This document shows positions 1 through 5,835 of a stretch of 10,033 bases of DNA, piece by piece (position 1 is the first letter of the stretch; every line of letters begins with the position of its first letter). Under the pieces are notes generated by a model, which had not been told where the DNA came from, searched no databases, and saw nothing but the letters and a program-made list of their open reading frames with translations. Made by a program: the position numbers and the translations under genes. The stretch is from Verrucomicrobiota bacterium (GTDB taxonomy: Bacteria > Verrucomicrobiota > Verrucomicrobiia > Chthoniobacterales > UBA10450), in NCBI GenBank assembly GCA_003218735.1, contig QHOJ01000197.1, positions 1 to 10,033 of the forward strand, given 5' to 3'.

Positions 1-291
1 GGCTTTGAATGAAAAATCGGAACCGGTCCGGTAAATTGGGACCACTCCCAAATACACTTCCGGGCAAAGCCTGCGATTCAGCTCAACTTCGCGCTGGCAA
101 AAATGATGGCGCTTTTCCAGAGAGCTGAAATCAAGAAATCCGAAATTCACCGCCTTCTTCACTTTGAAGACGAAAGGCCGCGCAATAAACACCCAGGAGA
201 TGTGCGTTTGGATCGAGTGAATTTCTGGCGGCCCGTGCGGATACGAGGCGGGCAATTCAAGAAACGAAATCAGTCGCTCGTGGACCTCCAC
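1..291 (-). CDS. APH-like kinase / AAA ATPase fusion family protein, N-terminal part (truncated by window edge)
   Basis: An open frame on the minus strand runs off the left edge and gives 97 residues. It contains THISWVF (about 29-35), [20 protein letters not shown] (about 42-61) and [11 protein letters not shown] (70-80). These match the N-terminal signature of the COG2187-type family: aminoglycoside-phosphotransferase-like kinase, often fused to a gluconate-kinase-like P-loop domain. The catalytic parts lie outside the window, so function stays at family level. The start is probably GTG at 291. A second in-frame GTG at 303 is possible, and an in-frame TGA at 316-318 rules out anything longer. 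Neither start has a clear Shine-Dalgarno sequence. The gene begins 18-30 bp after the slipin stop on the same strand, so it may be the last gene of that operon. The family assignment is from recognisable motifs; the real substrate is unknown. Confidence 0.82.
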   Translation of the reverse strand, partial: MEVHERLISFLELPASYPHGPPEIHSIQTHISWVFIARPFVFKVKKAVNFGFLDFSSLEKRHHFCQREVELNRRLCPEVYLGVVPIYRTGSDFSFKA

Positions 292-321
292 TCGATGGTT
301 CACAGATGTCGATCTTCAGTC

Positions 322-1107
322 CTACGACCTGGGTGGCTCGGTCTTTTTGGTAAATGGCGCGAAAAGGTCGATCGGAACTGGAAGAAACGTCGTCGTGTTG
401 TGCTCGCTGGAGATCTCGCGCATGGTTTGCAGGAAGCGCAGTTGCAGTGCAATCGGTTCCTTGCTCATCATCGCGGCGGCCTGCACCATTTTTTCGGCGG
501 CTTGAAATTCGCCCTCGGCGTTGACGATCTTGGCGCGACGTTCGCGCTCGGCTTCGGCTTGCTTCGCCATTGCGCGCTTCATGGTGTCGGGCAATGCCAC
601 ATCCTTCACCTCGACCGCCGTGACTTTCACGCCCCATGGTTCGGTTTGCCGGTCGATGATCTCCTGCAATTTCTGGTTGATCGTCTCACGTTGCGAAAGC
701 AGGTCGTCCAAGGGGGCCTGGCCGAGTACGCTGCGCAGCGTCGTCTGCGACATCAGCGAGGTCGCTTTGAGAAAGTTCTCCACTTTCACCACCGCGGCTT
801 GCGGATCGACCACGCGGAAATAAACGACCGCATCCACCGTCACCGGCACGTTGTCACGCGTCATCACCTCCTGCCGTTCGACGCTGATGGTCACGACGCG
901 CAAATCCATTCGCACCATGCGATCGACGATCGGGATCAGAAAAATCAGCCCCGGTCCTTTTGCGCCGAGTAATTTTCCGAGCCGGAAGATCACGCCTCGT
1001 TCGTATTCGCGCAGGATGCGGATCGCCTGCGGCAGGATGATAATGGCTAAAATGATGAGCGGTATGGCCCAACTGATTAATTTCGGCAGTGCTTCGAGTA
1101 ATGACAT
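322..1107 (-). CDS. Slipin / band 7 (SPFH) membrane protein, stomatin-like
   Basis: This 261-aa protein has one N-terminal hydrophobic anchor (residues 11-29) followed by an SPFH/band-7 domain (about 30-190). The motif EYERGVIFRLGK (34-45), the GPGLIFLIP turn (51-59), and TRDNVPVTVDAVVYFRV (83-99) are typical of bacterial slipins. The segment around 180-212 (AKQAEAERERRAKI and onward) is the Ala/Glu-rich coiled coil used for oligomerisation. Length is usual for the family. Such proteins form large rings in the cytoplasmic membrane and are thought to organise or be processed by the partner NfeD protease, which is encoded immediately upstream here (4-bp gap). The ATG at 1107 is supported by an AAGGAAA Shine-Dalgarno sequence lying inside the 3' end of nfeD, which indicates translational coupling. 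Stop TAG at 322-324. Confidence 0.95.
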   Translation of the reverse strand: MSLLEALPKLISWAIPLIILAIIILPQAIRILREYERGVIFRLGKLLGAKGPGLIFLIPIVDRMVRMDLRVVTISVERQEVMTRDNVPVTVDAVVYFRVVDPQAAVVKVENFLKATSLMSQTTLRSVLGQAPLDDLLSQRETINQKLQEIIDRQTEPWGVKVTAVEVKDVALPDTMKRAMAKQAEAERERRAKIVNAEGEFQAAEKMVQAAAMMSKEPIALQLRFLQTMREISSEHNTTTFLPVPIDLFAPFTKKTEPPRS

Positions 1108-1111
1108 AGCT

Positions 1112-2392
1112 TTACTTTCCTTTTGCTTTTACTTTTAGGGTTAACCCTTGGACTGCGGCGATCTCCACCGCTTGATCTTTTTCAATGGGCGTGTCGCTGA
1201 CCGCGTTCCAATATTCGCCTTCGATAAAAATTCTGCCGCCGCGCAAATCGATTGGCGTCAATGCGGCTACGGTTTTTCCGATCATCGTTTCCGCTCCAGC
1301 CTTCATCGGCATGAGCTGCGCGCGCAAACCCTTTCCGATAACGAAGACAAAGAAAGCCGCCGTAATGAGCGTCGCGGGAATGATATAATTCAGAGACAAG
1401 CGAAAGAGGGGATCAGCGCGGTTGAACAGCATGAGCGAGCCGATCAGAAACGAAATCACTCCGCCCACCGTCAGGACACCGTGCGTAGGCGCATAGACAT
1501 CAAAGATGAAAAGCATGAGAGCAAGCGCGATCAAGGCAAGTCCGGTCACGTTCACCGGTAGGATGGCCGCTAGATAGAGCGCGAGAACCAACGCAATCGC
1601 GCCGACCACACCGGGAAGAATCGCGCCGGGCGTGGTCAGTTCGCCGATGATTCCGTAAATGGCGATGAGCATGAGAACGAACATCACCTCCGGCCGCCAG
1701 AGCTTTTGGAAAACGCGTTCCGAGGGCGACATCTTGATCTCCGCGACCTTTGCGCCCGCAGTCTTGAGAGTCTTGCCGTCCACGGTGCGTCCATTCAATT
1801 GCTTTAGTAAGTCCGGCAGATCGGCGGCGATCAGATCGACAACTTTTAACTGAAGCGCTTTCTCAGCGCTGATTGACGCGCTCTCCTTCACGGCAGATTT
1901 GGCCCACTCGACGTTGCGCTGCCGCCTGCCCGCGATCGCCTCGATGTAGCTGACGGAAAAATTCTCAAGCTTCTGTTTCATGGTGTCGTTGGTCTTCTCC
2001 TCTCCGCCACTCGGAATACCGCCGATTGTCACCGGGTGCGCCGCGCCGATGGTCGTGGCGGGCGCCATCGCGGCTACGCTCGCGGCAACAGTAATAAAGC
2101 AACCGGCACTGGTTGCAGTTGCCCCCGTCGGGGAGACATACACCACCACAGGCACTGTGGAGCCGAGAAAGCTTTGCACGATTATCTGCGTCGAATCGAG
2201 CAAACCACCCGGCGTATTAAGTTGGATCACCAGACATTGCGCGTTCTGCGTCCGCGCTTCATCGATACTGCGCGAAATGTAACTGGCTGTTGCCGGGCCA
2301 ATCGCGCCATCGATTTTGATGAGGCAAACCTTTTCCGCAGTAACCGCCGTGGCACAGAAGAGCCACAGAATCAAGCTACATACGATGCGCAA
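1112..2392 (-). CDS. NfeD-family membrane-bound serine protease (long form, ClpP-like domain)
   Basis: A 426-aa protein with a signal peptide (about 1-19, ending VTA), then a ClpP/crotonase-fold protease domain: NTPGG (59-63) and the nucleophile motif ATSAG with Ser95. Lys165 or Lys169 are candidates for the second member of the Ser-Lys dyad, as in archaeal PH1510; I cannot fix the alignment by eye. A membrane segment block (about 233-355) contains four or five helices. The C-terminal NfeD OB-fold-like domain (about 367-424) has IGKTVAAL and GRIFIEGEYWNA. The length matches the long NfeD1b type. The start is TTG at 2392 (minus-strand reading), with an AAAGGGG Shine-Dalgarno sequence inside the end of the ybaK remnant, whose TGA is 2 bp upstream. 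It is followed 4 bp later by slipin, its usual partner; long NfeD proteases cleave the C-terminal hydrophobic part of the partner stomatin in archaea. Confidence 0.93.
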   Translation of the reverse strand: MRIVCSLILWLFCATAVTAEKVCLIKIDGAIGPATASYISRSIDEARTQNAQCLVIQLNTPGGLLDSTQIIVQSFLGSTVPVVVYVSPTGATATSAGCFITVAASVAAMAPATTIGAAHPVTIGGIPSGGEEKTNDTMKQKLENFSVSYIEAIAGRRQRNVEWAKSAVKESASISAEKALQLKVVDLIAADLPDLLKQLNGRTVDGKTLKTAGAKVAEIKMSPSERVFQKLWRPEVMFVLMLIAIYGIIGELTTPGAILPGVVGAIALVLALYLAAILPVNVTGLALIALALMLFIFDVYAPTHGVLTVGGVISFLIGSLMLFNRADPLFRLSLNYIIPATLITAAFFVFVIGKGLRAQLMPMKAGAETMIGKTVAALTPIDLRGGRIFIEGEYWNAVSDTPIEKDQAVEIAAVQGLTLKVKAKGK

Positions 2393-2394
2393 TC

Positions 2395-2879
2395 TCAGGC
2401 CCCTTTCATCGGCTGAATCTTAACCGCCAGGTCCTCGACCCGCGGCTTCACGATCTTCTCGTAATCACGATAGCTCATTTTGATGGCGTCTGTGTGTGTG
2501 CCGCCTCGAAAACGATGTAGTCTTACTCCGCCAAACGCTTGTCCACGCAGGTCGGCAGACCGTAAAGATTCCCAAAGGGCGGCATCGCTCCGACAGCGCA
2601 ATCTGAGAATAACGGCTTGAACTCTGCTTCTGCGCCCAACACGGCGGGTTTGCCGATGGCTTTCGCAAACTTTTCAAGATCGATCTGATGGTCTGCCGGA
2701 AGCGCTGCCATTAAATGCTCGCCTCCGGATTTTATCATGACGACCTTCGCATGATGCCGAGCTTTCACGTGCTCGGCTTGGGCGATCCGTTGCGCGGTAA
2801 TGGCTTCCGGATGATGCAAAATCTCGTAGCTGACCTTGTTTTCGTTGAGACAATCAATGAGTCGTTTCGGTATTTCCAT
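2395..2879 (-). pseudogene. YbaK/EbsC-type aminoacyl-tRNA deacylase, broken by stop codon and frameshift
   Basis: The first 118 codons from ATG 2879 (Shine-Dalgarno GGAGG 6 nt upstream) encode a YbaK/ProX-like editing domain that hydrolyses mischarged aminoacyl-tRNA: HHPEAITAQRIAQ near residue 22, KVVMIKSGG, LPADHQIDLEKFAKAIGK, and the family motif GAMPPFGNLYGLP. The frame then stops at TAA (2521-2523) after DKRLAE. The same frame continues after this stop as DYIVFEA, and then the conserved C-terminal block GTHTDAIKMSYRDYEKIVKP appears one frame over, ending at TGA 2395-2397. So two lesions are needed: a nonsense codon, and loss of one base near 2503-2506. Repaired length would be about 161 aa, normal for the family. 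It heads the run into nfeD and slipin. The alternative is a sequencing error, but that would need two separate errors within 20 bp. Confidence 0.85.
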
Positions 2880-3041
2880 GACCAACCTCCGATGCAAATT
2901 ATCACTTTCCAGGGCGATCTCTACTTTCCCGATCCGGCGTGGGATCTGACGGGGGCGAATGGACGAGAAATGGCGCAGTCAGGAACGCCTCGATAATCGG
3001 ACACCGCCGCGAAGACTGCGGCGCCCGAAACATTGTTAAGT
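2880..3041. other. Divergent intergenic region between ybaK remnant and Cys-rich gene
   Basis: This 162-bp spacer should hold promoters for both directions. On the minus strand GATAAT (2903-2898) resembles a -10 box, about 10 bp ahead of the ybaK Shine-Dalgarno sequence, but no good -35 stands 16-18 bp upstream of it. On the plus strand GATAAT at 2992-2997 could serve the Cys-rich gene, again without a convincing -35. A perfect 6-bp hairpin CGCCGC/GCGGCG with a 7-nt loop occupies 3005-3023, in the would-be leader of the Cys-rich gene. None of these assignments is firm. Confidence 0.35.
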
Positions 3042-3275
3042 ATGGCTACATGCGAAGTTTGTGAAAATGAGTATGACAAGGCGTTCGAAGTGATTGTGGC
3101 CGGCAAGCATCACACCTTCGATAGTTTCGAGTGCGCGATCCATGCGCTCGCGCCGGTTTGTCCGCACTGCCACTGCCGGGTTGTCGGGCACGGTGTGGAG
3201 CAGGGCGGAGAAATCTTCTGCTGCGTCCATTGCGCGCGCAGCGGAGGAAAGACGGACCTTAAAGATCGCATCTGA
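3042..3275 (+). CDS. Small Cys/His-rich metal-binding-type protein (metallothionein-like)
   Basis: This 77-aa protein has nine cysteines (4, 7, 31, 40, 43, 45, 60, 61, 64) and seven histidines. They are arranged as two likely zinc-binding modules: C4-x2-C7 with C31-x2-H34 (FECAIH), and C40-PH-C43-H-C45 with FCCVHC (59-64). The pattern CPHCHCRVVGHGVE...IFCCVHC resembles small bacterial proteins loosely annotated as prokaryotic metallothioneins, and the SmtA-like fold; the N-terminal half looks like a treble-clef knuckle. Metal binding is inferred from the residues; the physiological role (zinc storage, metal buffering, or a structural zinc finger) is not known. The start is ATG 3042; a TTG at 3033 in frame is possible but has no better ribosome site. 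It stands alone, divergent from ybaK and convergent with the lipoprotein gene. Confidence 0.8.
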   Translation: MATCEVCENEYDKAFEVIVAGKHHTFDSFECAIHALAPVCPHCHCRVVGHGVEQGGEIFCCVHCARSGGKTDLKDRI

Positions 3276-3337
3276 CCGATGCGCGCTCTCGGAAACGACG
3301 ACGATTTAGCCTCAGTTATGCTTCAATCGGCTCGAGT

Positions 3338-3715
3338 TTACTTTCGATGCCAGGCGAGCGTCACGTTTTTGATCCGCTCCTTGCAACCATCGTTAACCAA
3401 CGTGAACGCGAGACCGCCTCCGCTGGTCCTTCTAAACTTGTAAACGCCCGGACCTTTGCAGCCTTTTGCGGCTTTGCCGCCCGTTTCCTGGATTGTGACA
3501 GTATCGCCGGTCATTGTAAGATTGCCCCAAATGTGGCGTTTGGGATTGACGACATCGAAGGTGTTGTCAGCCTTGATCGTCCAGACAGTGCCAAGCGAGT
3601 TTGTCCAAACACCGACCAGCGGCCCTCCTCCAGTCTGTGGAGAAGTAGCGCACCCATTCACTAACAGGAGTAAAACGCCTGCAAAAATAATACGGATAGA
3701 GAATTGTGTTTTCAT
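3338..3715 (-). CDS. Small secreted lipoprotein, unknown function
   Basis: The 125-aa product has a lipoprotein signal peptide: basic N-end, hydrophobic core (about 9-19), and lipobox VNGC with Cys22 as the predicted lipidated residue (Asn at -2 is uncommon but tolerated). After a Gly/Pro-rich linker, residues 33-125 are beta-rich: LVGVWTNSLGTVWTIKADNTFDV, then alternating strands. This resembles the small lipocalin-like or META-like barrels of uncharacterised bacterial lipoproteins. Cys86 and Cys111 could form a disulfide in the periplasm. No enzymatic motif is visible. The ATG at 3715 has an AGGA sequence about 9 nt upstream, and a good -10 box lies 42 bp further up. The gene is divergent from mrp and convergent with the Cys-rich gene. 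I do not recognise a specific family. Confidence 0.8.
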   Translation of the reverse strand: MKTQFSIRIIFAGVLLLLVNGCATSPQTGGGPLVGVWTNSLGTVWTIKADNTFDVVNPKRHIWGNLTMTGDTVTIQETGGKAAKGCKGPGVYKFRRTSGGGLAFTLVNDGCKERIKNVTLAWHRK

Positions 3716-3756
3716 GCCACCGATCCTGTCTCGCAGAGGCTGAAGGTCAAGCCCAC

Positions 3757-3762
3757 ATTATA
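3757..3762 (-). promoter_or_regulatory. Likely -10 box for the lipoprotein gene
   Basis: Read on the minus strand this is a perfect TATAAT followed by GTGGG, placed about 42 bp before the lipoprotein ATG. The matching -35 region 17-18 bp upstream (AGTAAA or GAGTAA) is poor, so it would be a -10-driven promoter if real. It lies in the 101-bp gap shared with the divergent mrp gene, for which I see no clear promoter. Confidence 0.4.
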
Positions 3763-3816
3763 TGGAATTCTTGGCCTGTTTTACTCCGCTCAAGCCGCGC
3801 GTAAATTTGCGTTACG

Positions 3817-4857
3817 ATGTCTGTTTCAGAAGAACAAGTTCGCGACGCGCTCAAGTCGGTTAAGTATCCCGGTTTCACACGAGACATTGTTTCGTTCGGC
3901 TTGGTCAAGTCAGTCAACATCGATAACGGCGAAGTCAAAGTGCAGCTCGCGATCGCCACGAACGATCCCAATATTCCGGCTGCGATCAAAAGTGACGCCG
4001 AAAAAGTGTTGCGGACGATTGATGGAGTTCGAAACGCGAAAGTTTTGATCGACATTCATGCGCCACCCGCTGGCACCGGGGCTGGCGTGGGTGCGGCACG
4101 CATTCCGGGAATCAAGCACGCGATCGCGGTGGCGAGTGGCAAGGGCGGCGTCGGCAAATCGACTGTGGCAGCGAATCTCGCCCTCGCGCTTGAGCAGACG
4201 AAAGTGCGCGTAGGCTTGTGTGACTGCGACATCTATGGCCCGAGCATTTCGCTCATGTTCGGCACGCGGGAACGGCCCATGGCAACGGAAGAAAACAAAA
4301 TCGTTCCAATCGAACAATACGGATTGCACCTGATGTCGATGGGATTTCTTCTCGACGACACTTCGCCGGCGATTTTGCGTGGGCCGATGGTTACACGTTA
4401 CACCCAGCAATTCCTGCGGCAGGTCGAATGGGGCGAACTCGATTATCTGGTTCTCGATCTTCCGCCTGGGACCGGCGACATCCAGCTCACGATCGTGCAA
4501 ACGGTCGCGCTTTCGGGAGCGATCATCGTAACTACCCCTCAGGAAGTTGCGCTGATAGATGCGCGCAAAGCCGCCACCATGTTCGACAAGGTCAACGTGC
4601 CGGTCCTTGGCCTCATTGAGAACATGAGTTACTTCATCTCTCCATCTGACGGGAAGCGTTACGATATTTTCGGAAGCGGCGGCGGCGAACGCGAAGCGAA
4701 GCGCCTCCGCGTTCCGCTGCTTGGCCAAATCCCCATCGACATCGCCACGCGCGAAGCGGGCGATCGCGGGATGCCCATTGCAGGCGAAGATCGGCAATCA
4801 CCTGTCGCGGCTGAGTTCAGAAGAATCGCAGAAAACCTTCGCAAGGCTTTGTCTTAG
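3817..4857 (+). CDS. mrp: Mrp/ApbC (NBP35-type) P-loop ATPase, Fe-S cluster carrier
   Basis: The 346-aa protein has an N-terminal MIP18/DUF59 domain (about 5-82) and a SIMIBI-class P-loop ATPase domain (about 100-345). Seen directly: deviant Walker A GKGGVGKST (108-116), the D-x-D-IYGPS switch (136-143), DLPPGTGD (214-221), and TTPQEVALIDARKA (239-252). The family carries and delivers Fe-S clusters in the cytoplasm as a dimer. The C-terminal CxxC that normally bridges the cluster between subunits is absent: the place after ENMSYF reads ISPSDGKRYDIFG. The only two cysteines are Cys135 and Cys137, in a CxC right at the switch-I-like Asp pair. CxxC-less Mrp proteins occur in other phyla, so this may be an ordinary variant. 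The ATG at 3817 fits the family N-terminus but lacks a clear Shine-Dalgarno sequence. Confidence 0.95.
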   Translation: MSVSEEQVRDALKSVKYPGFTRDIVSFGLVKSVNIDNGEVKVQLAIATNDPNIPAAIKSDAEKVLRTIDGVRNAKVLIDIHAPPAGTGAGVGAARIPGIKHAIAVASGKGGVGKSTVAANLALALEQTKVRVGLCDCDIYGPSISLMFGTRERPMATEENKIVPIEQYGLHLMSMGFLLDDTSPAILRGPMVTRYTQQFLRQVEWGELDYLVLDLPPGTGDIQLTIVQTVALSGAIIVTTPQEVALIDARKAATMFDKVNVPVLGLIENMSYFISPSDGKRYDIFGSGGGEREAKRLRVPLLGQIPIDIATREAGDRGMPIAGEDRQSPVAAEFRRIAENLRKALS

Positions 4858-4956
4858 CATCAGCTCGGGCGCGGCCGCGAAACTGTCCTAAATAAATTGT
4901 GCGCTTGCGTCGTCGAATTCCTGGTGATTCGATTTTGTTGACTGATTCGAAATTTT

Positions 4957-5196
4957 ATGAAAGAGAGTCGAGAGATGCCCCCGTCGCAGGAAGATCGATC
5001 TCAATTCGTTAAAAATTCTGTCCTCTACAAGGAGTTTCTTGCAGAGCGCGCAGAAATCTTGAAGCACAAGTGGATCGAGAGCGAAAAGGCTGGTAAAGAC
5101 ATCGGCTTTGAGAAAGCGCTGCTGGATTGGATCGTGAAACATCGGTCTAATTGGCGCGAAAAACGGATGCGCGAAGCTAAAACCGAGCTAAAATGA
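4957..5196 (+). CDS. Small charged protein of unknown function
   Basis: The 79-aa product is rich in Lys, Arg and Glu, with no signal peptide, membrane segment or cysteine. The central part, ERAEILKHKWIESEKAGKDI (about 30-49), followed by GFEKALLDWIVKHRSNWR (50-67), looks like a conserved helical domain. The pattern HKW-x-SE-x-AGKD-x-G resembles a short motif I associate with the ends of some larger uncharacterised proteins, but I cannot name the family. The start is ATG 4957 or ATG 4975; neither has a strong ribosome site, although GAGAG precedes the second. It follows mrp by 99 bp and ends 58 bp before pyrR, so it may be co-transcribed with either. Codon use looks like that of its neighbours, which supports a real gene. 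Confidence 0.65.
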   Translation: MKESREMPPSQEDRSQFVKNSVLYKEFLAERAEILKHKWIESEKAGKDIGFEKALLDWIVKHRSNWREKRMREAKTELK

Positions 5197-5216
5197 GCAG
5201 CTGATCCATAACCGGG

Positions 5217-5249
5217 TCCTTTAAAGCGATCCCGCGAGGTCGCCAAGGA
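5217..5249 (+). promoter_or_regulatory. PyrR-binding RNA hairpin in the pyrR leader, with anti-Shine-Dalgarno arm
   Basis: The core, 5228-5241, reads GATCCCGCGAGGTC. Compared with the Bacillus PyrR-binding-loop consensus ARUCCNGNGAGGYU, it matches every position except the closing A-U pair, which is changed to G-C so that pairing is kept. Predicted fold: stem 5226-5229 with 5240-5243 (GCGA/UCGC), bulged U5230, C-G pairs 5231/5239 and 5232/5238, and loop CGCGA 5233-5237. One base after the stem comes the pyrR Shine-Dalgarno AAGGA (5245-5249), with ATG at 5255. UCCUU at 5217-5221 is fully complementary to that Shine-Dalgarno sequence and could extend the hairpin. No terminator fits in the 58-bp leader. 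Established: UMP-bound PyrR binds such loops, and mycobacterial PyrR represses translation this way. Inferred: the same mechanism here. Confidence 0.85.
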
Positions 5250-5254
5250 AACGC

Positions 5255-5812
5255 ATGAAGAACGAAAAACAAAGTTCATCTCCCGGCGTCCCAATCATGG
5301 ACGCGGACGGGATTCGTCGCGCGCTACAGCGAATCGCCCATGAAATAATCGAGCGCGATCCGCAGCTCGCCCAGATCGTACTGGCAGGGATTCCTTCACG
5401 TGGCGTAGAGATCGCGAAGCGGATCGCGGAATTTATCCGCGGGATTGAAAAGATCGACATCGACACTGGAATCATCGACGTGGCGATGCATCGTGACGAC
5501 GTCGGGACGCGCCCGGAACTGCCCGTTGTCCGCGCGTCAAAACTTCCAGTGCCGCTGGAAGAGCGCACAGTCATCATTGTCGATGACGTTCTCTATACTG
5601 GGCGCACCGCGCGCGCAGCGATGGACGCGATCAATTCGTTTGGGCGGCCTGCCCGGATTCAACTCGCCGCGCTGATCGATCGTGGGCATCGGGAACTGCC
5701 AATTCGCGCTGATTACGTCGGAAAAAATTTGCCGACGGCAGCGAATGAAAAAGTGCGGGTGCGGATCGGCAGCAGCAACGAGCCGGACGGCGTTTGGCTT
5801 ATCAAAGAATGA
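5255..5812 (+). CDS. pyrR: PyrR, pyrimidine operon RNA-binding regulator / uracil phosphoribosyltransferase
   Basis: The 185-aa protein has the type I phosphoribosyltransferase fold. The PRPP loop [14 protein letters not shown] sits at 105-118, with [13 protein letters not shown] (45-57) and DVAMHRDD (75-82, the flexible loop region) as in Bacillus Pyr[20 protein letters not shown] (143-161) is the PyrR-type C-terminal signature. UMP- or UTP-bound PyrR binds specific hairpins in pyr mRNA; it also shows weak uracil phosphoribosyltransferase activity. A matching hairpin lies directly in front of this gene, so PyrR probably controls its own translation. The ATG 5255 has AAGGA 5 nt upstream. It is the first gene of pyrR-pyrB-pyrC; the stop is 19 bp before pyrB and overlaps a tiny bridging ORF. 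The N-terminal 10 residues before PGVPIMDAD are a short extension. Confidence 0.96.
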   Translation: MKNEKQSSSPGVPIMDADGIRRALQRIAHEIIERDPQLAQIVLAGIPSRGVEIAKRIAEFIRGIEKIDIDTGIIDVAMHRDDVGTRPELPVVRASKLPVPLEERTVIIVDDVLYTGRTARAAMDAINSFGRPARIQLAALIDRGHRELPIRADYVGKNLPTAANEKVRVRIGSSNEPDGVWLIKE

Positions 5813-5835
5813 AAACGCAAACGCCAATTTTATGA
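5809..5835 (+). other. 8-codon bridging ORF between pyrR and pyrB (possible coupling peptide)
   Basis: The sequence encodes MKTQTPIL. Its ATG overlaps the pyrR stop (ATGA at 5809-5812), and its TGA overlaps the pyrB start (ATGA at 5832-5835). pyrB has no recognisable Shine-Dalgarno sequence. The arrangement would let ribosomes leaving pyrR restart and be handed to pyrB. It may be chance, since an 8-codon frame is short; the two exact ATGA junctions are what is notable. Confidence 0.35.

Noticed and set aside
103..972. Long plus-strand open frame (289 codons) over the left end
   Set aside because: It is antisense to the slipin gene and the APH-like gene, is rich in His/Arg from GC-bias, and has no recognisable domain; both minus-strand genes have clear family motifs.
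4938..4943. TTGACT as a -35 box before the 79-aa gene
   Set aside because: No acceptable -10 hexamer stands 16-18 bp downstream; the expected position is already within the gene.
5197..5254. Classic Bacillus-type pyr attenuator (terminator/antiterminator)
   Set aside because: The 58-bp leader has no terminator stem with T-run; the hairpin sits on the ribosome site, favouring translational control.
5682..5831. In-frame 50-codon upstream extension of pyrB
   Set aside because: It lies inside pyrR and has no family resemblance; PyrB proteins start near [10 protein letters not shown], and the length from 5832 is the usual 310 aa.
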